The position numbers and the translations under genes were made by a program. Below are positions 28,057 through 36,197 of a stretch of DNA of 64,000 nt, piece after piece. The notes beneath the pieces were generated by a model. That model ran no database searches. It had not been told where the DNA came from and saw only the letters and a list, made by a program, of their open reading frames with translations. The stretch is from NCBI GenBank assembly GCA_019359375.1, contig JAHHHL010000001.1:248001-312000 (forward strand), written 5' to 3'. Source of the stretch: Lyngbya sp. HA4199-MV5 (GTDB lineage Bacteria > Cyanobacteriota > Cyanobacteriia > Leptolyngbyales > Leptolyngbyaceae). Each line of letters begins with the position of its first letter. Positions within the stretch are counted from its first letter, which is position 1.

Positions 28057-29142
28057 ATGTCAGTTTTGGCTGCGATCGCCGTTTTGGCGATCCTCATTGT
28101 GGTTCACGAACTGGGGCACTTTACGGCTGCCCGTGCCCAGGGCATTTACGCCAACCGCTTCTCCATTGGGTTTGGTCCCATTTTGTGGAAGTATCAGGGT
28201 CCGCAAACCGAGTATGCGCTGCGTGCCTTTCCCCTGGGTGGCTTTGTTGGATTCCCAGACGATGATCCAGACAGCACCATCCCGCAAAACGACCCAAATT
28301 TGTTGAAAAATCGCCCGGTGCTCGATCGAGCGATCGTTATCAGCGCGGGAGTCATCGCCAACCTGGTGTTTGCCTACTTCCTGCTCGTCACCCAGATTGG
28401 CATTGCAGGCACTCAGGACGTGAACTTTCAGCCCGGAGTCCTGGTGCCCGACGTAAAAACGGAAGTTAGCTCGGCAGCAGCGAAAGCAGGCGTGAAACCG
28501 GGAGATATCGTTCTCGCCGCCGATGGCAAAGAGCTAGGAGCCTCCAAAGATGCCATCAAAACTCTGATGACGACGATTCAGAATCGCCCTAATCAAGCGA
28601 TCGCCCTCACCATTCAGCGTGACGGGAAGGTTTTGCCCAAACCGCTCATTGTCACCCCTGATGCCAATGCCAAGATTGGCGTGCAGCTTTCACCCAACGT
28701 GATTATTGAACGTCGCCGCGTCAGCAACCCGATCGAAATTCTGACGATCGCCGCTAGCGAATTCCAGCGCATTACTGTTCTCACCGTTCAAGGCTTTGGT
28801 CAACTCATCACCAACTTTGGGCAGGTTGCCGATCAAATTTCGGGACCCGTGCGGATTGTGGATGAAGGGGCAAAGCTGGCGCGATCGGATGCCTTCAACC
28901 TCTTTACCTTTGGCGCACTCATCAGCATCAACCTGGCAATTATCAACATCCTGCCTCTGCCTGCCCTGGATGGAGGACATTTGGCATTCTTGCTGGTAGA
29001 AGGCTTACGCGGCAAACCCCTCCCCACCAAAATTCAGGATGGCGTAATGCAAACGGGCTTGATGTTGCTCCTGGGGTTGGGCATTTTTCTCATCGTGCGC
29101 GATACCAGCCAGTTGGAATCGGTGCAAAAACTTTTTCGGTAA
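28057..29142 (+). CDS. rseP: RseP-type site-2 membrane metalloprotease
   Basis: A 361-residue intramembrane zinc protease. The active site HELGH is at residues 17-21 in the first membrane helix and the third zinc ligand is in LPLPALDGGHLAFLL near residue 305. A PDZ domain lies between them (about 115-200, AGVKPGDIVLAADG). A further two membrane segments are at about 93-113 and 330-350. The family cleaves membrane-bound regulators such as anti-sigma factors. A 28-base perfect-type palindrome sits five bases after the stop. Confidence 0.94.
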   Translation: MSVLAAIAVLAILIVVHELGHFTAARAQGIYANRFSIGFGPILWKYQGPQTEYALRAFPLGGFVGFPDDDPDSTIPQNDPNLLKNRPVLDRAIVISAGVIANLVFAYFLLVTQIGIAGTQDVNFQPGVLVPDVKTEVSSAAAKAGVKPGDIVLAADGKELGASKDAIKTLMTTIQNRPNQAIALTIQRDGKVLPKPLIVTPDANAKIGVQLSPNVIIERRRVSNPIEILTIAASEFQRITVLTVQGFGQLITNFGQVADQISGPVRIVDEGAKLARSDAFNLFTFGALISINLAIINILPLPALDGGHLAFLLVEGLRGKPLPTKIQDGVMQTGLMLLLGLGIFLIVRDTSQLESVQKLFR

Positions 29143-29146
29143 ATCC

Positions 29147-29174
29147 GTAGGGACATTACATGTAACGTCCCTAC
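29147..29174 (+). repeat. 28-bp palindrome (GTAGGGACxTTACA family), copy 1
   Basis: GTAGGGACATTACA followed by its inverse TGTAACGTCCCTAC, one mismatch. The same element occurs at 52490-52517 as a perfect palindrome. Both copies lie within 15 bases after a plus-strand stop codon and so may act as 3' stem-loops; such palindromes are widely dispersed in cyanobacteria. Confidence 0.85.
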
Positions 29175-29233
29175 AAATTGTTTATCTCTTTTCATCCCTC
29201 ATCCCTCCCTTTTAGCCTTTAGCCTTTCCCCCT

Positions 29234-29995
29234 ATGTGTGCCGCACGTAAGTTGCCAGCGAAGCAAAAGCGGGCGATCGAACTGCTCCTACGACTCAAGC
29301 GCCTCTACCCGGATGCAACGTGTTCGCTGGACTACGAAACGCCGATGCAGCTTATGGTTGCGACCATTCTGTCTGCTCAATGTACCGATATGCGGGTAAA
29401 TCTGGTCACGCCCGAACTCTTTCGGCGATTCCCTGATGCTGAGTCGATGGCAGGTGCAGACTTGTCTGAGATTGAGACGCTGGTTAAGTCCACGGGCTTC
29501 TACCGCAACAAGGCGAAGAATATCCAGGCAGCCTGCCGCATGATCATGACGGAGTTTGGCGGCAACGTGCCCCAGGTCATGGAAGAGTTGCTGAAGTTGC
29601 CAGGAGTGGCACGCAAGACGGCAAACGTGGTGCTGGCAAATGCCTTTGGCATCAACATGGGTGTCACGGTGGACACGCACGTCAAACGCTTGAGCTATCG
29701 GCTGGGCTTGACGAAGCATACCGATCCCATTCGCATTGAGCGCGACTTGATGAAGCTGTTGCCCCAACCCGATTGGGAAAACTGGTCAATTCGGGTCATC
29801 TATCATGGTCGAGCCGTCTGCATGGCGCGCAAACCTCAGTGCGATCGCTGCGACCTTGCCGACCTGTGCCCCTCTGCCACCCTTGCAGAGAAACCGCTGG
29901 CAATCCCTGAACCCGACGATCTGGCAATTACACCCGAACATCCCACGCCTGCGATCGATCCCCCGGCGACGAATTTAAATTTGGTTGGCAAGTAG
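29234..29995 (+). CDS. nth: Endonuclease III
   Basis: DNA glycosylase/AP lyase for oxidised pyrimidines in base-excision repair. The 253-residue protein has the helix-hairpin-helix LLKLPGVARKTANVVLANAF with the catalytic lysine, the catalytic aspartate in GVTVDTHVKRL, and the 4Fe-4S cluster cysteines in CMARKPQCDRCDLADLC (C-x6-C-x2-C-x5-C). A C-terminal tail of about 35 residues beyond the cluster is longer than in E. coli. It is followed by rpsN in the same orientation. Confidence 0.95.
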   Translation: MCAARKLPAKQKRAIELLLRLKRLYPDATCSLDYETPMQLMVATILSAQCTDMRVNLVTPELFRRFPDAESMAGADLSEIETLVKSTGFYRNKAKNIQAACRMIMTEFGGNVPQVMEELLKLPGVARKTANVVLANAFGINMGVTVDTHVKRLSYRLGLTKHTDPIRIERDLMKLLPQPDWENWSIRVIYHGRAVCMARKPQCDRCDLADLCPSATLAEKPLAIPEPDDLAITPEHPTPAIDPPATNLNLVGK

Positions 29996-30055
29996 CCGTT
30001 TGAATTTGGTACGATAATAAGCTGTGTCTTAAATTAAAGAGCATCGGAATGACTC

Positions 30056-30358
30056 ATGGCTAAAAAGAGCATGATTGAGCGCGAAAACAAGCGCAAGAAG
30101 CTGGTGGCAAAGTATGCCGATAAACGTGCAGATCTGCTAGAGCAGTTTGCAGCCGCGACCTCGCAACAGCAAAAGCTCACAATCCACCGCCAAATTCAAC
30201 AGCTTCCCCGCAACAGCGCTCCCACCCGCGTTCGCAATCGTTGCTGGGTAACGGGTCGTTCTAGAGGTTTCTACCGCGATTTTGGCTTATCTCGCCACGT
30301 CCTGCGCGAAATGGCACACGAGGGTCTGCTGCCCGGTGTGGTGAAGTCTAGCTGGTAA
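30056..30358 (+). CDS. rpsN: 30S ribosomal protein S14
   Basis: A 100-residue component of the small subunit head. The long, zinc-free form, ending [20 protein letters not shown] followed by [20 protein letters not shown]. As usual in cyanobacteria it stands outside the main ribosomal protein cluster. TACGATAATA just upstream (about 30011-30020) could be a -10 element; I see no clean -35. ATG start with [12 protein letters not shown]. Confidence 0.97.
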   Translation: MAKKSMIERENKRKKLVAKYADKRADLLEQFAAATSQQQKLTIHRQIQQLPRNSAPTRVRNRCWVTGRSRGFYRDFGLSRHVLREMAHEGLLPGVVKSSW

Positions 30359-30489
30359 GGGAGAGTTTTTAGTTGTTAGAGCGAAGTCTAGAGCGATTGA
30401 AACGATTAGTCGAACAGTTCGTTCTTCTGCTCTGAATGTGTTTAGATTGTAACTCTCTAAAAACTAGCAACTAACAACCAACAACTGCC

Positions 30490-30840
30490 TCACTGTCCAC
30501 AGCAGCGATCGATTCCCAGGCTATCGAGCAAGAGATCGCTGACGGCGTTGGCGACGGTGAATTCGCCAAAGAAGCTGTTTGAAAAATCAAAGGATTCCAT
30601 CTCGGTGACGATCGCCATTACCAGCGAACCGAGATCGTTTTCGCCCTCCATGCGCTGCCGGACGAAGATCTGAGCAGCGCGTTTTGCAATGTCTTGATTT
30701 GCGTCTTCAGGAATGAATTCTTGATTCAGCCAGCGCAAGAGCGCCAGTCGCAGCCATTCTCCCTCTTGTACAGGGTTTTGGGCTGGCGGTAACGTAATCG
30801 GTGGAATCGGTTCAACCATCGGCGCGATCGCATCTCTCAC
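30490..30840 (-). CDS. Conserved cyanobacterial hypothetical protein
   Basis: A 116-residue soluble acidic protein (MRDAIAPMVEPIPPITLPPA). A proline-rich opening is followed by EWLRLALLRWLNQEFIPEDA and an AAQIFVRQRMEGENDLGSLV helix, then a CCGQ terminus with two adjacent cysteines. I do not recognise a family with known function; the size and composition resemble short proteins present in many cyanobacteria near rpsN. Confidence 0.75.
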   Translation of the reverse strand: MRDAIAPMVEPIPPITLPPAQNPVQEGEWLRLALLRWLNQEFIPEDANQDIAKRAAQIFVRQRMEGENDLGSLVMAIVTEMESFDFSNSFFGEFTVANAVSDLLLDSLGIDRCCGQ

Positions 30841-30899
30841 ACGGTTGCTGTTCCTAGTGTACGTCTGCTGGGGTCGTGTTTGGGCGGTCAGAAGTCAGG

Positions 30900-30970
30900 G
30901 GAGTTGTTGGTTTTTAGTTGTATAGCCCTTTGGGCATTCAAGAAAAGTTTTTAGAAAGAGTCAGGAACAG
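30900..30970 (+). repeat. Dispersed repeat (TATAGCCCTTTGGGCATTCA family), copy 2
   Basis: Same core as 5659-5731: TTTTTAGTTGTATAGCCCTT, TGGGCATTCAAGAAAAG, then AGAAAGAGTCAG. It is followed by AACAACTAACAACC-type words up to about 31060, the sequence into which MITE copy 2 seems to have inserted elsewhere. Confidence 0.7.
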
Positions 30971-31096
30971 CTCACGCACCAACAACCTTAGCGGAGCTAT
31001 GCCGTTCCCAGAGCGTGCCGCAGGAAAGACTTTACAACTAACAACTAACAACCAACAACTGATTCAACTCAAAACTTCCGCCCTGCCCGCTGACCG

Positions 31097-32167
31097 CTAG
31101 AAACCAGTCGGGCTGGCTTTTTCTTTTGTTAAAAGCGCTTGTTTGCGATCGCGTCCCCAGCGATAGCCCCTCAAATTTCCGTCGCTGCCTATGACTCGAT
31201 GACAGGGGATCACAACAGCAATCTGGTTATTGGCACAGGCGTTTGCTACGGCGCGGACGGCTTTGGGTTTGCCGATGTGCTGTGCCAAATCGCTGTAGCT
31301 TAGTGTAGTGCCGGGTGCGATCGTCTGTAGTGCTTGCCATACTTGCTGCTGAAAGGCGGTGCCTTGAATATCGAGCGGGAGATCGACGGTTTGATGAGGC
31401 GTTTCAAGTAAGCTCAGCACTTGCTCGACCCAGCCTGCAAAGGCACGATCGCCGTCACACAGTTGCGCTTGTGAAAAGGTTGTCTGGAGATGGGTTGTCA
31501 GTGCCTCAGGGGTGTCATCGAAGGCGATCGTGCAAATGCCTTTAGCAGTCGCCGCAATCAGTACCCAACCCAGCCAGCAAGGTTGCACCGTGTAGCGAAT
31601 TGTCAGCCCCTTTGCCCCTTGCTGATATTGGGCAGGGGTCATCCCTAAGAGCGTTGTGGATTGGTCGTAAAAGTTGCTGCTGCTCTGAAAGCCAGCGTCA
31701 TACATGGCTTGTGTCACGGTATGCTCCTGTAACTGTTGGCGAAGACGTTGAGTGCGATGGGCAGACGCGTATTGCTTTGGGGTCACGCCCACAAGTGACT
31801 TGAAGACTCGATGGAAATGGTAAGCGCTGAGTCCTGCCCTTTGCGCCATTGCAGCTAATGACAGGGGCATCTCTGCGGTTTCAATCTGCTGACAAATGGC
31901 GGCGATCGTTTCAGCCTGCTGCTGCTGTAGGGAGGTCGATCGCGGGCTACAGCGCTTGCAAGGGCGAAACCCCGCTGCTTCTGCCTCGGCACAACTGCTA
32001 AAAAAGCGGACATTTTCTCGGTTCGGTTGTCGTGAAGCGCACGTTGGGCGGCAGTAAATGCCCGTTGTTTGCACGGCATAGAGAAAGGAACCGTCGGCAC
32101 TGGGATCGCGGTGAACGATCGCATCCCAACACTCAGCTTCAGCGAAACTAGCCTTTAGTTTACTCAT
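31097..32167 (-). CDS. ada: Bifunctional Ada: methylphosphotriester/O6-methylguanine-DNA methyltransferase and regulator
   Basis: Repairs alkylated DNA by irreversible transfer to cysteine and activates alkylation-response genes. From ATG 32167 it has 356 residues. The N-terminal zinc domain carries GIYCRPTCASRQP (acceptor cysteine) and FRPCKRC. An AraC-type helix-turn-helix follows (about 95-180, AQRAGLSAYHFHRVFKSLVG). The C-terminal methyltransferase has VIPCHRVIGSDGNLRGYRWG with the acceptor cysteine in PCHR. All three Ada domains are present. It is followed by dispersed repeats. Confidence 0.95.
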   Translation of the reverse strand: MSKLKASFAEAECWDAIVHRDPSADGSFLYAVQTTGIYCRPTCASRQPNRENVRFFSSCAEAEAAGFRPCKRCSPRSTSLQQQQAETIAAICQQIETAEMPLSLAAMAQRAGLSAYHFHRVFKSLVGVTPKQYASAHRTQRLRQQLQEHTVTQAMYDAGFQSSSNFYDQSTTLLGMTPAQYQQGAKGLTIRYTVQPCWLGWVLIAATAKGICTIAFDDTPEALTTHLQTTFSQAQLCDGDRAFAGWVEQVLSLLETPHQTVDLPLDIQGTAFQQQVWQALQTIAPGTTLSYSDLAQHIGKPKAVRAVANACANNQIAVVIPCHRVIGSDGNLRGYRWGRDRKQALLTKEKASPTGF

Positions 32168-32635
32168 GGCGATCATCAAGGCTACAGGTCTATTTTCTAA
32201 ATGTATTCTCCAACCATTACAAAGCGCGGACTATCGGTTTCTTGCGGTGTCATTCTGGAGTCGTTAGCCACACCAACGAGTGTGAGTGTCTCGCTCACGG
32301 ACGCAAGCAAGAAAGGTGAGAACCCACGATAACTTTGCTAGGGGCTGTCATCAATTACTACTACACATTGCTTGCAGCCAGGGTTCTAGCCCCTAGCCTG
32401 GTGTGTTGAGACGGGCGTGACACTGCTGATATTGCAAGGTTTCGGAGCTAATTGATGACACGCCCTAGAGCGTCTGGTTACCAGGAGTTGCCCAAAGCAG
32501 CAAAAACCGCTAGAGCGAGCAAGAACCTAGAGTGAGCAAGGACAGAGATACTCTGCCCTATTTAGACTACTCCAGTCTTCATAACCTCGCTCTTCGCGGT
32601 CTCAAGGTTGCGATCGCCCTTGCCAAAAGGGGCGC
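32168..32635. other. Intergenic region containing MITE copy 3
   Basis: Between ada (upstream side) and gmd (downstream side) on the minus strand. The MITE-like element at 32339-32467 is listed separately. CACCAACGAGTGTGAGTG and CTCGCTCACGGACGC around 32270-32305 contain short inverted words but no convincing terminator. No coding sequence is evident. Confidence 0.5.
32339..32467 (+). mobile_element. MITE-like element, copy 3
   Basis: A 129-bp copy with TAGGGGCTGTCATCAATTA and AATTGATGACACGCCCTA ends. It is almost the same as copy 2 (four differences), which indicates recent spread. It sits in the gap between ada and gmd with TA at both borders. Confidence 0.88.
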
Positions 32636-33718
32636 TTAAGACCGTGGACTGCCTACAACATTTTGCCGCACGGTTGCATGGTCACTCACGGTTTGGTGTA
32701 GATGTCCGTTTAAAGGGACAAGCCCCAGAGCTTTCAAGTCGGCTTCTACCATCAAGTAGACGAGTTGCTCAAAGGTAACGGATGGCTCCCAGCCAAGCTT
32801 TTGTTTCGCTTTGGTGGGGTCGCCGATGAGCAGTTCCACCTCGGCGGGACGCAGGTAGCGTTCGTCGAACTCTACATAATCCTGCCAGTTTAAGTTGACG
32901 TAGCCAAAGGCAAGCTCCAGAAACTCATGAATGGCGTGAGTTTCGCCTGTAGCGACTACATAATCGTCTGGCTCCTCCTGCTGGAGCATCAGCCACATGG
33001 CTTTGACGTAATCTTTGGCATAGCCCCAGTCGCGCTTGGCATCCAGGTTGCCCAGGTAAAGCTTTTTCTGCTGTCCCGCAATAATGCGTGCGATCGCGCG
33101 GGTAATTTTACGGGTGACAAACGTCTCGCCTCGGCGGGGCGACTCGTGGTTAAACAGAATGCCATTTGTCGCGAACAGTCCGTAGGATTCTCGGTAATTC
33201 ACCGTTTGCCAGTGAGCATACACCTTGGCGCAGGCATACGGGCTACGAGGATAAAACGGGGTTGTTTCGCTTTGAGGAATCTCCTGCACCTTACCGTACA
33301 TCTCAGATGATCCTGCCTGATAGAAGCGCACTTGAATGTCTGTACGGTGCTGATAGTCTCGAATGGCTTCCAGAAGGCGGAGGGTGCCCGTGCCAACAGT
33401 ATCCACAGTGTATTCAGGCGAATCAAAGCTGACACGAACATGCGATTGAGCACCGAGGTTATAAATTTCGGTCGGTTTTACGTCTTCCAAGATGCGTCGC
33501 AGCGTGGTGCCATCGGTCAGGTCGCCGTAGTGTAGAAAAAGGCGTGCTTCCTGGTTGTGCGGATCTTCATAAACGTGATCGATGCGATCGGTGTTAAACG
33601 TAGAGGTGCGCCGAATAATGCCGTGAACTTCATAATCTTTTTCTAATAACAATTCACTTAAGTAAGAGCCATCTTGACCTGTGATACCCGTAATGAGTGC
33701 CCGTTTGCGTTGTGTCAT
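32636..33718 (-). CDS. gmd: GDP-mannose 4,6-dehydratase
   Basis: Converts GDP-D-mannose to GDP-4-keto-6-deoxymannose, the entry to GDP-fucose and GDP-rhamnose for surface polysaccharides. The 360-residue short-chain dehydrogenase has the NAD(P) motif [11 protein letters not shown] near the N-terminus, and the catalytic [16 protein letters not shown] (YxxxK) at about residue 160, plus [19 protein letters not shown], characteristic of Gmd. No fcl/GDP-fucose synthase gene lies next to it. Confidence 0.96.
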   Translation of the reverse strand: MTQRKRALITGITGQDGSYLSELLLEKDYEVHGIIRRTSTFNTDRIDHVYEDPHNQEARLFLHYGDLTDGTTLRRILEDVKPTEIYNLGAQSHVRVSFDSPEYTVDTVGTGTLRLLEAIRDYQHRTDIQVRFYQAGSSEMYGKVQEIPQSETTPFYPRSPYACAKVYAHWQTVNYRESYGLFATNGILFNHESPRRGETFVTRKITRAIARIIAGQQKKLYLGNLDAKRDWGYAKDYVKAMWLMLQQEEPDDYVVATGETHAIHEFLELAFGYVNLNWQDYVEFDERYLRPAEVELLIGDPTKAKQKLGWEPSVTFEQLVYLMVEADLKALGLVPLNGHLHQTVSDHATVRQNVVGSPRS

Positions 33719-34132
33719 GTGTCAAAGTTTGTGGAATGTGCAGGATGGACGATGTCTTATGAAGCGTGGCAAGAGCAGCATTTGCGATGCCTAAACTACC
33801 CCATCGTGCTCCTTCCTAACATATCTCTGATGAAGAAATAGTGATCTTTGATGAAGAAATAGTAAATGCACGTTCTCCGATGCACTTGTGTCAGGGTTAA
33901 GTTAAGGTTTCGGTCTACAGGTGAGCGCCCTTTTGTCACGGGGTCGTTACGTGAGGATTGCTGCTGCGATCGCAGACTGCATGGCGTTTTGCAGCTTTGT
34001 CCCATCCAGTTTAAAGGCATCGGTTATCACGACTTCACGGTGCCTTCTTGACGTTCTTCCTCAACTAAAGCCCTGCTGACCTTACAATAGTAAACACAAT
34101 CAAGCATCCAGAACAAAGGGTCGTTGTCAACG
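33719..34132. other. Intergenic region between gmd and cpcS
   Basis: Divergent promoter region of about 410 bases. It contains a 21-base tandem duplication at 33824-33865 (TGATGAAGAAATAGT core, listed separately). No coding sequence is supported; the frame at 33796-34020 spans that repeat and is not protein-like. Confidence 0.5.
33824..33865 (+). repeat. Tandem 21-bp duplication
   Basis: Two adjacent 21-base units, TCTCTGATGAAGAAATAGTG(A) and TCTTTGATGAAGAAATAGTA(A), upstream of gmd and cpcS. Two differences separate the units. It may be a duplicated regulator site or simple slippage. Confidence 0.85.
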
Positions 34133-34702
34133 ATGGATATTGTGGAGTTTTTCCAACTCAGCAGCGGTAAGTGGTTTTCGCAACGCACGAGCCACCATTT
34201 GACGTTCAAACAAACGGAGGGTGGTCAATCAGAGCTTCAGATTGAACTGCTGCCCAAGCTCGATCCAGACGTAATCAAGCTGTGTGAACAATACGAAATG
34301 GATCCAGCGCTGGCACTGTGCGGTGCGCGAGTGCTTTGGGGTGGCACGATGGAGTGGGACAAGGAGAAGCATACGGGGAATACGGTGCTGGTGCCGATCG
34401 CCAACCCTGACAAGCCGAATGAAGGCAAACTGCTTCGAGAAATGGACTCTGCCGAAAAAGCGCCCGTTGCGGGTCGCTACATCATGGGTAGCGATGAAGC
34501 GCTGACCTTAATCACTGAATACGAAACGATGTACTCAGAGGAACGGTTGTGGTTTGCTAGCCCCAATCTGCGGTTACGTACCAGCATTTTGAAGCAGCCT
34601 GGGGGCTTTAGTATGGCTTCGTTCTGCTCTGAAATTCGCAAGGGAGTCGTCACGCCACCAGCCGATCCAAAAGCTAAATCGTCTGTTGAGCAAACTGCTT
34701 AG
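34133..34702 (+). CDS. CpcS/CpeS-type phycobiliprotein bilin lyase
   Basis: Attaches phycocyanobilin to a cysteine of phycobiliprotein subunits, in the cytoplasm. From ATG 34133 ([20 protein letters not shown]) it has 189 residues with the lipocalin-like CpcS fold: [18 protein letters not shown], the [12 protein letters not shown] strand, [20 protein letters not shown] and [20 protein letters not shown]. No phycobiliprotein gene is adjacent. The stop codon TAG (34700-34702) is the first three bases of a MITE fragment. CpcS and CpeS subgroups cannot be separated by eye. Confidence 0.9.
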   Translation: MDIVEFFQLSSGKWFSQRTSHHLTFKQTEGGQSELQIELLPKLDPDVIKLCEQYEMDPALALCGARVLWGGTMEWDKEKHTGNTVLVPIANPDKPNEGKLLREMDSAEKAPVAGRYIMGSDEALTLITEYETMYSEERLWFASPNLRLRTSILKQPGGFSMASFCSEIRKGVVTPPADPKAKSSVEQTA

Positions 34703-34745
34703 GGGCTGCCATCAATGATGACTATACATTCTTGCAGCAAGTTTT
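34700..34745 (+). mobile_element. MITE-like element, left-end fragment
   Basis: TAGGGGCTGCCATCAATGATGACTATACATTCTTGCAGCAAG-type sequence (given here from 34700 to about 34745) matches the first ~45 bases of the full MITE copies with some substitutions, after which similarity ends. No right end is found. The fragment supplies the stop codon of the cpcS gene. Confidence 0.7.
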
Positions 34746-34832
34746 TGAGCGTTCCCAAAGACCTCCGAGGTTTTGAAAATCTCGAGGTCTAAACTCTCGA
34801 TTTTTACCCTGAATCTGAGTGTTGACAAAGCA

Positions 34833-36032
34833 CTAGGGCTGTTCGTCTTCTTGAGGTACTAGCGGTTGGGAAACGGCTTTGAGCTTGCTATAGAACGCGG
34901 ATGGCTCTGGAGTTGGGGTGAACTGATGAATGGGCTGCTTCCGTGAAGGGTCAGTCAACCAGGTTGGCTGATAGGGCGTTGTTGGATGCAACTGAAGCTT
35001 TGGCTTGAGTGTGGATGTAATCAATCCTAAAGCTGGCAACTCGATGTTGGCTTTTAGCTCCTGGTGCTCTAGCTGCTGCAAAATTTTGGCGATCGCCCCG
35101 ACGGGTGGGAGTGGTATCACTTGCCCCTCACTCATCGTTGACAGTGAAGGTAGAGAATTTGAAGGTAGAGAATTTTCCCTGCTTTGATGGTGGTCTGGCT
35201 CATTGTCTGGTTGGGTATGGTCTGGTTGGGTATGGTCTGATTGGGTATTGAGAGGGGCGATCGACTGCTCTGGCAACGCAGCACCGCTCACTTGAGGCAT
35301 GTGCATCTCAGCGTCTTCACCCTCTATCTCCTGCCGAACCAACCCTGCATCAGGTGTGTCTTCATGGAGGTGGATGGGCTGCTCTTCCTCACTCTGCGTC
35401 AGGGGGCTACTGTGCTCCTGCCTGAGTGCAGGATACGATGGCTCATCCGATCGCACGCTGTAAGCATAAGTCTGGGCAGGAGGCTGATCTGTCTCGGCTG
35501 GTTCTGGCGCTTCTCTTTGAGCGTCCTCTGCGAGAGCGGCTTCTTGTAGCGCTGCCATTTCTTTACTGTGAAGCGTTCTCAGCGCTAGCATGACATCGGC
35601 TTCAGGCAAGGGCACACGTTCAAAGTGGGGTAGCTGTAAAGCGGCACGATGTGGTGGCACTTGGGTACTGAGCGGGGTCGATCGCGCTAACGGTGCTTCA
35701 CTCTGACCGGAAGCCGTGCTAGCAACCTGATGATCGGGCAAGCGATCGCACACTAAGCGCTCAAATTCATGATTAAAGTGCGGGAGTGGCTGGCTGCGTC
35801 GCTGCCACATGGCTAAAATTTGCTCAACTGAAATGGCTTTGTAGCGTCCCTGATACAGAGCTTCAATGGTTGCCATGCGTATCCATGCGGTTGGGTAGTG
35901 CAGTTGCCAATTAATCAGCAACTGAGACAGCGGGTAGCCACCCAGGTCAAAGCCATAGTGATGTAGCAACTTGATAGCACAAGCCGCCGCATCGTTCGAT
36001 CGTTCTGTGGCATGGTTGACCAGTTCTGTCAT
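34833..36032 (-). CDS. Uncharacterised cyanobacterial protein with low-complexity middle
   Basis: A 399-residue protein. The N-terminal ~110 residues form a conserved-looking helical domain: AAACAIKLLHHYGFDLGGYP, LLINWQLHYPTAWIRMATIE, YQGRYKAISVEQILAMWQRR. The middle (about 110-290) is disordered and acidic, including tandem DHTQPDHTQPD units from short repeats at about 35200-35250. The C-terminus includes GAIAKILQQLEHQELKANIE. The domain resembles cyanobacterial proteins of unknown function; no catalytic motif is visible. Confidence 0.75.
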   Translation of the reverse strand: MTELVNHATERSNDAAACAIKLLHHYGFDLGGYPLSQLLINWQLHYPTAWIRMATIEALYQGRYKAISVEQILAMWQRRSQPLPHFNHEFERLVCDRLPDHQVASTASGQSEAPLARSTPLSTQVPPHRAALQLPHFERVPLPEADVMLALRTLHSKEMAALQEAALAEDAQREAPEPAETDQPPAQTYAYSVRSDEPSYPALRQEHSSPLTQSEEEQPIHLHEDTPDAGLVRQEIEGEDAEMHMPQVSGAALPEQSIAPLNTQSDHTQPDHTQPDNEPDHHQSRENSLPSNSLPSLSTMSEGQVIPLPPVGAIAKILQQLEHQELKANIELPALGLITSTLKPKLQLHPTTPYQPTWLTDPSRKQPIHQFTPTPEPSAFYSKLKAVSQPLVPQEDEQP

Positions 36033-36197
36033 AGATCCTCACTGCATCAGCAAGGCGCTTGATGAGTGCAGCAAGCGCGGCTGATCCCAAGTGTATAGTT
36101 TGACTTCAATCCTGAAGCGCGATTATGAGATCCTGATGCAGATGTTGAGGCACTTGGGCGTTAAAAGCGTGCCTTCTCTATCGTTTATTATCGGGTA

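Noticed and set aside
30004-30055. Sigma-70 promoter of rpsN
   Set aside because: A TACGATAAT-like -10 is visible but no -35 box at a correct distance, so it was left out of the feature list.
33796-34020. 74-residue minus-strand frame
   Set aside because: It reads across the 21-bp duplication (YYFFIKDHYFFI) and has no conserved features.
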